From positions 1 through 11,723 of the forward strand of contig CALMJO010000521.1 of assembly GCA_937864375.1 (NCBI GenBank): DNA of 11,723 bases. Direction: 5' to 3'. The notes beneath the pieces were generated by a model. It had not been told where the DNA came from. It ran no database searches and worked only from the letters and a program-made list of their open reading frames with translations. This document shows, one piece after another, positions 1-4,886 of the stretch; the first letter of the stretch is position 1, and every line of letters begins with the position of its first letter. Origin of the DNA: an uncultured Spirochaetota bacterium (GTDB lineage: Bacteria > Spirochaetota > UBA4802 > UBA5368). Both the position numbers and the translations under genes were made by a program.

Positions 1-830
1 GGCACCACGCCGGCCTGGCGGAAAGCTCCCTCGTAGACCGCCGCGCTGCCCGACAGGCTCGCAGTGTGGCTCATCGCGGCGCGTGCGCCCCCGGCGCTCC
101 GTCCGGACTTGAGCACCACTATGGGCTTCGCCGTCGAGCGCGCTATGTCGAGAAACTTCCTCCCTTCCGTGATCGACTCGAGGTAGCAGCCTATGACCTC
201 AGTGTCGGGATCGCGCGCGAGGTACCCGAGCACGTCGGTCTCGTCCACGTCGCACTTGTTGCCTATGGAGCACACCTTCGCCATCCCCATTCCACCGCGC
301 TCGAGGATCGTCATGAGGAATCCCGCCGACAGCATGCCGCTCTGCACGATGAGCGAGACGTTCCCGGGCTTCATGAGCGTGGTCCAGCGGTCGGTGTACA
401 TGAAGGAAAACACGCTGCGCGTGTGGCCGTCCAGCAGTCCCATGCAGTTGGGGCCCCACAGCCTGATTCCCCGCGCGCGCGCGAGACGCACCGCATCCTC
501 CTGGAGCTTCCTGCCCGATTCGCCCACCTCGGAAAATCCCGCGCTCTCGATGATGATCCCCTTCGCGCCCCGTTCGGCGCAATCATGAATCGCTTCCAGC
601 AGGAATCGCGCGGGGATGAAGTAGATCGCGAGGTCAAAACTGCCGGGGACCGACTTGACGTCAGGGTAGCAGGGAACGCCCAGTATTTCCTTCACGCGCG
701 GATTCACCGGGTAGATCCTTCCCTTGTACCCGGCCAGGACGTTTCTCAATATGTGGAAGCCCCCCTTGGCGCGGTTGTCCGTGGCACCCAGGATCGCGAC
801 ACCGTCGGGGTGGAAGAAATGATCAAGCAT
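1..830 (-). CDS. ADP-forming acyl-CoA synthetase (acetyl-CoA synthetase family), N-terminal part, cut by window edge
   Basis: Translation from the ATG at 830-828 gives 276 open codons to the left edge with no stop, so the gene is partial at its C-terminus. The N-terminus is a CoA-binding Rossmann domain (FFHPDGVAILGATDNRAKGG, residues 5-24), followed by succinyl-CoA-ligase-like segments: GIIIESAGFSEVGE at 91-104, LWGPNCMGLLD at 124-134, SLIVQSGMLSAG at 159-170 and YLESITEGRKF at 216-226. The segment AAMSHTASLSGS (251-262) carries His255, which matches the phosphorylated histidine of the alpha part of ADP-forming acetyl-CoA synthetases. Such enzymes convert acyl-CoA + ADP + Pi to acid + CoA + ATP in the cytoplasm. 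An AAGGAA ribosome site lies 5 nt before the ATG. The gene starts 20 bp after the toxin stop and may be read through from the toxin-antitoxin promoter. Whether a beta (ATP-grasp) or acetyltransferase domain follows, as in Pat-type protein acetylases, cannot be seen. Confidence 0.9.
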   Translation of the reverse strand, partial: MLDHFFHPDGVAILGATDNRAKGGFHILRNVLAGYKGRIYPVNPRVKEILGVPCYPDVKSVPGSFDLAIYFIPARFLLEAIHDCAERGAKGIIIESAGFSEVGESGRKLQEDAVRLARARGIRLWGPNCMGLLDGHTRSVFSFMYTDRWTTLMKPGNVSLIVQSGMLSAGFLMTILERGGMGMAKVCSIGNKCDVDETDVLGYLARDPDTEVIGCYLESITEGRKFLDIARSTAKPIVVLKSGRSAGGARAAMSHTASLSGSAAVYEGAFRQAGVV

Positions 831-850
831 ATCTGTTCCTTGCGGATGTA

Positions 851-1249
851 TCACCATACCGTTTGTAACGAATACTTCCTGTATTGGCGAATGGATTCGT
901 CACTCGTGACAAGGGGGAGCTTGTCGGTAATGGATTGAATTATAAGCATCCTGTCGAAAGGGTCGCGATGAAGCTGAGGAATCGCATACACCCGCAGGGC
1001 ATGTACGGGGCTTACGGGAAGAACGGTCAATTCGTCCTCATAGATCACGTTCGGAAGATATATTTCAGGCTTATCGGGAAGAACGATCTTATCGAGCGAA
1101 TACTTGATCGCTATCTCCCAAAGGGATGCCACGCTTACATAGAGCCTGTTTTTTGTGTTCTCGACGATCCCGCGAACCCTTTCCGAAAGCTTCTCTTCGT
1201 CGAAGCGCATCCATAACAGGGTGTGCGTGTCGAGCAGAAATTGCGCCAT
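851..1249 (-). CDS. vapC: PIN-domain ribonuclease toxin, VapC family
   Basis: The 132-residue product is a complete PIN domain, the usual size for VapC toxins, which are Mg2+-dependent endoribonucleases that cut tRNA or rRNA when released from their antitoxin. Acidic active-site candidates are all present: D7 in FLLDTHTLLW, E45 in SLWEIAIK, D96 and D99 in HRDPFDRMLI, and D117 in LVTSDE. The C-terminus ends with the typical short beta strand after Y123. The start ATG overlaps the antitoxin stop by one base (TAATG), so the two are translationally coupled, antitoxin first. There is no sign of truncation, so the toxin is probably active. The family call is firm; the RNA target is unknown. Confidence 0.93.
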   Translation of the reverse strand: MAQFLLDTHTLLWMRFDEEKLSERVRGIVENTKNRLYVSVASLWEIAIKYSLDKIVLPDKPEIYLPNVIYEDELTVLPVSPVHALRVYAIPQLHRDPFDRMLIIQSITDKLPLVTSDESIRQYRKYSLQTVW

Positions 1250-1509
1250 TACTCGATACCAAAGGAGCGCGTTATATCCTCCGGCAATTCGTCGAAGTCC
1301 GGCATAATCTTGATGGCGCCCTTGTCCCTTCCCAGGACCCGCTTTCCGCTGATCCTCGTCACCGGTTTCACCCCTTTCGGGTACGGTACTATCATTGCCA
1401 CTTTCTGCAGATTTCTTCCCTTGAGGACGGTAATCTTCTCACCGTTTTGGACGGCTTCAATTACCCGGGAAAACCCGGCTTTCAGTTTGCCGATTGTCAG
1501 TTCCTTCAT
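1249..1509 (-). CDS. Phd/YefM-type antitoxin partner of the PIN toxin
   Basis: The 86-residue protein begins MKELTIGKLKAGFSRVIEAV, and residues 1-43 fit the Phd/YefM fold: a short strand, a helix, then NGEKITVLKGRNLQKVAMIV, where this family dimerises and binds operator DNA. The tail (about 65-86) is acidic and hydrophobic (MPDFDELPEDITRSFGIE), as expected for the segment that wraps around and blocks a PIN toxin. The gene precedes the toxin with a one-base overlap and has its own promoter and palindrome upstream. An AAGGG ribosome site lies about 7 nt before the ATG. The inferred role is to neutralise the toxin and repress the operon. Similarity to Phd/YefM is judged by eye only. Confidence 0.87.
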   Translation of the reverse strand: MKELTIGKLKAGFSRVIEAVQNGEKITVLKGRNLQKVAMIVPYPKGVKPVTRISGKRVLGRDKGAIKIMPDFDELPEDITRSFGIE

Positions 1510-1514
1510 CGGGC

Positions 1515-1545
1515 ACCCTTATTAAAAACGATTTCAACCCTTATT
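1515..1545. repeat. 9-bp direct repeat in the antitoxin leader
   Basis: On the minus strand AATAAGGGT occurs at 1545-1537 and again at 1523-1515, 22 bp apart (about two helical turns). The downstream copy supplies the antitoxin ribosome-binding site. Two same-face copies could be a secondary protein site, but chance or a small duplication explains them as well. Confidence 0.3.
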
Positions 1546-1577
1546 CCGCTTTGGATGTCGCGGGGCCATCTCAAAAC

Positions 1578-1606
1578 AAGATATTGACAAGTTGTGAACT
1601 TGTCAA
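1578..1606 (-). promoter_or_regulatory. Promoter of the toxin-antitoxin operon (sigma-70-like)
   Basis: Read on the minus strand, a perfect -35 box TTGACA (1606-1601) is followed by exactly 17 bp and then TATCTT (1583-1578), which matches 4 of 6 positions of the -10 consensus. Transcription would start near 1571, leaving a leader of about 60 nt before the antitoxin ATG at 1509. The boxes and spacing are seen directly; promoter activity is inferred. Confidence 0.65.
1584..1606. promoter_or_regulatory. Perfect 10-bp inverted repeat, likely antitoxin operator
   Basis: TTGACAAGTT (1584-1593) and AACTTGTCAA (1597-1606) are exact reverse complements separated by GTG. The palindrome covers the -35 box and the whole spacer of the toxin-antitoxin promoter, where a bound antitoxin dimer or complex would block RNA polymerase. 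It also lies 11 bp past the stop of the upstream TPR gene, so it could form a hairpin in that transcript. No clean T-run follows, so a terminator role is less likely. Confidence 0.6.
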
Positions 1607-1617
1607 CATGATTTCGC

Positions 1618-2319
1618 CTATCGTCCCAGCCTCTCCGCCTTGTCGTATTTCTTCGCCTTGCGGTACGCCCTCTGCAGCGACTGGCGCGCGTCGGCCTTGT
1701 GCGGCTCGAGCGCGAACGCGGCCTCGTAGCTCGCGATGGCGTCGTCGAGCCTGCCCAGATTCTCGTACGCCGTGCCCAGGGCGAAGTGCAGCTCGAACCC
1801 GTCCTGCCCGCGCTTACGCGCATTAACGAGGTGCGGGACCGCCTCCTCCCACCTCTTGCAGGCAGCGAGCGACATGCCGCACATGAATTCCAGGTACCGG
1901 TCGTTGGGCGCGTGGCGCGCGAAGACGTCGTTGAGCTCGGCGTATTCCTTTTCGTCGTAGAGTATCTCGAGCACGCTCTGCATCGCGGACAGGTCCTCGC
2001 CGTCCCTGAGGGCCGCCGTCACCATGCGCGCGCCCCCGAGCCTGTCACCCGTTTCGATGCGCGCGAGCCCCGCGAGGCGCAGCAGCTCGCGGTTGCCGGG
2101 ATAGAGCATGACGAGATCGGACAGGTAGGGCTTGAGCTTCGCGTACTGTTCCTTGGAGTACATCGCCCTGGCCTTCGCGAGGGAGTCCTCCATGCCTTCC
2201 TTCTTCACCTTCTGGTAGTAGACCTTGAGGGCCGTCCGGTAGACCTGCTGGTGATAGATGATCGAGACGGCGATGCCGCCCACGAAGGCGAGGAAGAAAA
2301 TGAATTTAACGAGTTTCAT
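1618..2319 (-). CDS. Membrane-anchored TPR-repeat protein of unknown function
   Basis: The 233-residue protein has one N-terminal hydrophobic segment (residues 4-22, FIFFLAFVGGIAVSIIY) preceded by lysines. This fits an uncleaved signal anchor with the rest outside the cytoplasmic face. The remainder is helical with tetratricopeptide-like repeats. The clearest covers about 174-207 (FELHFALGTAYENLGRLDDA then IASYEAAFALEP), weaker copies lie at about 60-105 and 140-170, and a partial one runs from 208 to the end. TPR domains are protein-docking scaffolds; no catalytic motif is visible. The ATG at 2319-2317 has only a weak GGCGG-like sequence directly before it. The gene lies 112 bp after the receiver gene and 11 bp before the toxin-antitoxin promoter palindrome, so it may be its own unit. 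A link to the hydrogenase rests on position only. Confidence 0.8.
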   Translation of the reverse strand: MKLVKFIFFLAFVGGIAVSIIYHQQVYRTALKVYYQKVKKEGMEDSLAKARAMYSKEQYAKLKPYLSDLVMLYPGNRELLRLAGLARIETGDRLGGARMVTAALRDGEDLSAMQSVLEILYDEKEYAELNDVFARHAPNDRYLEFMCGMSLAACKRWEEAVPHLVNARKRGQDGFELHFALGTAYENLGRLDDAIASYEAAFALEPHKADARQSLQRAYRKAKKYDKAERLGR

Positions 2320-2431
2320 CCGCCGGTCCGTTAAAAAGAAAAAGGAAGAAACACAAGAGTATCCCTTCCTTTTTCACGGCGCCGGGGTTTTGTCAAGAAT
2401 GATAATATGAATTATCGCCCGGCCATAACGG
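2320..2431. other. 112-bp intergenic gap between receiver and TPR genes
   Basis: The gap is AT-richer than its surroundings. It holds a 6-bp inverted repeat GATAAT-4-ATTATC (2401-2416), an isolated TTGACA on the minus strand (2396-2391) and an 8-bp palindrome CGGCGCCG (2377-2384). No -10 box lies at 16-18 bp from the TTGACA, and no GC-rich stem is followed by a T-run, so neither a promoter nor an intrinsic terminator can be called with confidence. A weak promoter for the TPR gene here remains possible. Confidence 0.4.
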
Positions 2432-2836
2432 TTACCCGATTACATTCTTGATCTTTCCCAGGAGCTCGTCTATCTTCACCGGCTTGGTGAGGAAATCGTT
2501 AATCTTGGGGAGAAAGCTTGAGTCCTCGTTCAGCGAGAACCGGTTGTTCGTCACCTGGTTGATCGCCGTGAGCATGATTATGGGCGTCGCCTTCACGTCC
2601 TTGTACTGCGAGGTGGGACGCTCGCTCCTGATCTGGTAGCTGATCTCGAAGCCCGCCGTGTCGGTTTCCATCATGACGTCCAGCAGCATGAGGTCCGGCT
2701 TTTCGGCCAGGAGCTTCCTGAGACCCTCGGCGCCGCTGTACGCGGGAACCACCGTGTATCCGTTCGCGGAAAGCGCCTGTACGAGCGTTCCAACCAGGTC
2801 CTTGTCGTCGTCAACCAGTAATATCTTTTTAGCCAT
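2432..2836 (-). CDS. Stand-alone response-regulator receiver protein (CheY-like)
   Basis: The 134 residues form one receiver domain with no output domain. The acidic pocket is D9-D11 (ILLVDDDKD), the phosphoacceptor is D53 in LMLLDVMMETD, the switch threonine is T90 in PIIMLTA, and the conserved lysine is K118 in DFLTKPV. The D53-T90 and T90-K118 intervals are each several residues longer than in CheY; the second holds the loop INQVTNNRFSLNEDSSFLPK. A GGAG ribosome site lies about 7 nt before the ATG. The gene begins 42 bp after the hydrogenase small-subunit stop with no terminator between, so co-transcription is likely. No histidine kinase is in the window, and with no DNA-binding domain it must act through protein contacts. 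Possible roles, inferred only, are tuning hydrogenase assembly or activity, or relaying to another regulator. Confidence 0.92.
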   Translation of the reverse strand: MAKKILLVDDDKDLVGTLVQALSANGYTVVPAYSGAEGLRKLLAEKPDLMLLDVMMETDTAGFEISYQIRSERPTSQYKDVKATPIIMLTAINQVTNNRFSLNEDSSFLPKINDFLTKPVKIDELLGKIKNVIG

Positions 2837-2878
2837 ACGTTCACTCCATCCGGTGAATTGTGTTTGGTGCGCGCTCCC

Positions 2879-3406
2879 CTACTTCAGGAGCTCGTAAATC
2901 ACGTTCCGGTCTTCCCATGCCTTGTTGCGCTCGTACATGTCGATCGGGAACTCCATCTGCTTGAGCTCAACCGGCGCCGCCTGCTGCGGGACGAGCCCGA
3001 GCGCCAGCGCCACGCCGTAGATGATCGCTTCCGGCCTGGGGGGGCATCCCGGGACGAAGTAGTTGACGGGAACTGCCTGGTCCGCGCCGCCGCACACGTT
3101 GTAGCTGTCGGCCCACATGTTGCCGCCTATGGTGCAGGAGCCGATTCCAAAGACCAGCTTGGGATTGGGCATCGCGTCGTACGCGCGCTTCACCAGCGGG
3201 AGGGTGGGACGCGTGACCGCTCCCGAAATGAGCATCACGTCCGCGTGCCGGGGCGAGCCCACCACCTTGATGCCGAAGCGCTCGACGTCGTAGTAGGGCG
3301 TCAGCACGTTCAATATCTCGATGTCGCAGCCGTTGCAGGCGCCTGAATTGCAGTGATACACCCAGAGCGAGCGCGGCAGAATTTTCTTTGCGAGATTGGC
3401 TAACAT
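2879..3406 (-). CDS. hycG: Group 4 [NiFe] hydrogenase small subunit (HycG/HyfI/EchC type)
   Basis: The 175-residue protein is the NuoB-like electron-transfer subunit that carries the proximal [4Fe-4S] cluster and contacts the large subunit at the cytoplasmic side of the membrane. Cluster ligands are C24 and C27 (SGACNGCDIEI), C91 (GIGSCTIGG) and C121 (VPGCPPRPEA). The C-x2-C spacing is that of hydrogenases; complex I NuoB has two adjacent cysteines, so this argues against a respiratory complex I. It lacks the C-terminal multi-cluster extension and signal peptide of uptake-hydrogenase small subunits, as expected for group 4. AGGAG lies 7 nt before the ATG, and the gene starts 2 bp after the ferredoxin-subunit stop. 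It is the last hydrogenase subunit gene of the operon. Confidence 0.95.
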   Translation of the reverse strand: MLANLAKKILPRSLWVYHCNSGACNGCDIEILNVLTPYYDVERFGIKVVGSPRHADVMLISGAVTRPTLPLVKRAYDAMPNPKLVFGIGSCTIGGNMWADSYNVCGGADQAVPVNYFVPGCPPRPEAIIYGVALALGLVPQQAAPVELKQMEFPIDMYERNKAWEDRNVIYELLK

Positions 3407-3408
3407 GG

Positions 3409-3954
3409 TTATTCTCCTATCCGTTCGGGTCTCTTGAAACGATCGCTCTTGGCCAGCATCCCGGTGTCGAACTGCTCGGTGCAGACGGGGAGCACTGCGC
3501 GCATCTCAAGGTTGTCGTAACGGTAGCCCTTGAGGTTCATGCGGTCGATCGCGTTCTTGGTCTCCATTTCGTAGCAGCGCCCGCACCTGTTGCAGGTCGC
3601 CATGAAGAGCTCCATCGTGGTGCAGAGGTCCTTCTTGCTGCCCGTCGCGAGCTCGTAGTTCTTCGTCATGGTGATCGCCTTCTCGGGGCATACGTCCGCG
3701 CAGCGTCCGCAGTAGGTGCAGCGCCCGCCGTCGTATACCATGACGCGGAGGTCCTGGCACAGGTCGCGGATAAAGATGGTACGGGCCGGGCAATGCGCCG
3801 CGCAGCCCCCGCAGCCTATGCATTTATGGTGATCCCAGGACGGCTGCCCGCGATACCCCTCCGGAACCGGATGCGGCTCGAAGGGATAGGGGAGCGTAAC
3901 GGTTCCGGGCTTGATGACCAGTAATACCTGTTTGATCTTGCTAGTTAACCACAC
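3409..3954 (-). CDS. hycF: Hydrogenase ferredoxin-like subunit (HycF/HyfH, NuoI type) with extra C-terminal cysteines
   Basis: This subunit passes electrons between the small subunit and the electron donor. I chose the GTG at 3954-3952 (181 residues) because GAGG lies 7 nt before it. The in-frame GTG at 3960-3958 would abut that ribosome site directly. Two classic C-x2-C-x2-C-x3-C motifs, C45/48/51/55 (HKCIGCGGCAAHCP) and C79/82/85/89 (GRCTYCGRCADVCP), bind two [4Fe-4S] clusters. The tail has further cysteines: C111, C121/C124/C127 (ATCNRCGRC) and C158 (VLPVC). E. coli HycF also has a cysteine-bearing tail, but the spacing here differs. The N-terminus is an amphipathic helix (WLTSKIKQVLLVIKPGT), typical for docking on the membrane part. 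The gene starts 21 bp after the NuoH-like gene and ends 2 bp before the small-subunit gene. Confidence 0.93.
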   Translation of the reverse strand: MWLTSKIKQVLLVIKPGTVTLPYPFEPHPVPEGYRGQPSWDHHKCIGCGGCAAHCPARTIFIRDLCQDLRVMVYDGGRCTYCGRCADVCPEKAITMTKNYELATGSKKDLCTTMELFMATCNRCGRCYEMETKNAIDRMNLKGYRYDNLEMRAVLPVCTEQFDTGMLAKSDRFKRPERIGE

Positions 3955-3974
3955 GGTCACACCTCGCTAGTTAA
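3940..3974. repeat. 9-bp direct repeat flanking the ferredoxin-subunit start
   Basis: GCTAGTTAA (plus strand) occurs at 3940-3948 and 3966-3974, so TTAACTAGC lies once before the ribosome site and once just inside the coding region. It contains the generally uncommon CTAG tetranucleotide. No function is evident; it may be chance or a small duplication at the gene junction. Confidence 0.3.
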
Positions 3975-3975
3975 T

Positions 3976-4875
3976 TTATATACCATACACGGTCAGCCCG
4001 ACCGCGGTCAGCGACAGAAGGATCAGGACTGCGTAATACCTGACCGCCTGCTCGATCCGGAGGCGCGGGTTGGTCGAACCCACCAGCGAGATGAGCACCA
4101 CCACCGCGAGGATTCCCCCCAGCTGGGTGCCTATGTTCGCCAGGTAGTACCCGGTCTGCAGGAAGGGCATGAACACCGTCACGAACAGGAACGCGTAGAA
4201 CATCTGCTTGATCATCATGAAGTACTTGAAAAGCGCGAGGTAGGGGCCCGAGTACTCGATGAAGGGGCCCTCGATGATCTCGATCTCCGCCTCGGAGATG
4301 TCGAACGGCTGGCGTCCCACGAAGGCCTGGAGCGCCATGAGGAAGACCACGAGCATGAGCGCCACGCCCCAGCCGTACCCGGTGTCGCCCACGCTGAAGA
4401 AGCTGGTGCTTACCGCCAGGCCCTTCGCCTTGAGCGCGCCCATGATGAGGGTCATCGCGAGAACGGGCTCAACCATGATCATGGTGATCATTTCGCGGCT
4501 CGCGCCCACCATGGCGTAGGTATTCCGGCTCGACAGGGCCCCAAGGAGCACCGACACCCCGCCGAGCGTGAGGACGTATATGACGGTTATGATGTCCGCG
4601 TACTGGGTGAGGATGTTGACCTTGAATCCCAGCGGCACCAGCATGATCACCGTCACGATGGAGGCGAACGCCATCATCGGGGCGAGCTTGAAGGCGACGT
4701 TGCCGGGCGTAAGCCTTTCCTTGCCCAGGAGCTTGATCAGATCGTAATAAGGCTGCACGATGGGCGGCCCCTTGCGCGACTGGACCTTCGCGTACAGTTT
4801 CCTTATTATTCCCTCGAACAGCGGCGCGAGTCCCAGAAAGACGACCACGTTTACTACTATTAACAGTATGTCCAT
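3976..4875 (-). CDS. hycD: Hydrogenase membrane subunit, NuoH-like (HycD/HyfC/EchB type)
   Basis: The 299-residue integral membrane protein has about eight hydrophobic helices and anchors the peripheral hydrogenase arm. Family signatures are all present: YAKVQSRKGPPIVQPYYD then LIKLLGKE (28-53), GASREM (124-129), and the charged cytoplasmic loop PFDISEAEIEIIEG then EYSGPYLALFK (190-217). Its Glu and Asp residues line the ion channel near the [4Fe-4S]/NiFe interface in complex I and related hydrogenases. The length is close to that of the hydrogenase versions. It starts 11 bp after the large-subunit stop, with AGGTAGG before the ATG. This subunit, together with the antiporter-like one, makes the complex ion-translocating; whether it moves H+ or Na+ cannot be read from sequence. 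Confidence 0.95.
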   Translation of the reverse strand: MDILLIVVNVVVFLGLAPLFEGIIRKLYAKVQSRKGPPIVQPYYDLIKLLGKERLTPGNVAFKLAPMMAFASIVTVIMLVPLGFKVNILTQYADIITVIYVLTLGGVSVLLGALSSRNTYAMVGASREMITMIMVEPVLAMTLIMGALKAKGLAVSTSFFSVGDTGYGWGVALMLVVFLMALQAFVGRQPFDISEAEIEIIEGPFIEYSGPYLALFKYFMMIKQMFYAFLFVTVFMPFLQTGYYLANIGTQLGGILAVVVLISLVGSTNPRLRIEQAVRYYAVLILLSLTAVGLTVYGI

Positions 4876-4886
4876 TGCCTACCTGC

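Noticed and set aside
66..938. Open frame on the plus strand (290 codons) over the acyl-CoA synthetase and toxin end.
   Set aside because: It crosses two well-supported minus-strand genes and shows only antisense-type composition.
2391..2396. TTGACA on the minus strand as a -35 box for the TPR gene.
   Set aside because: At 16-18 bp spacing the sequence is A/G-rich (AAAAGG-like) and does not resemble a -10 box; the nearest GATACT is about 27 bp away.
2401..2416. GATAAT-ATGA-ATTATC inverted repeat as a terminator of the receiver gene.
   Set aside because: The stem is only 6 bp and AT-rich with no following T-run, so it is too weak to call as an intrinsic terminator; it may be an AT-rich protein site or chance.
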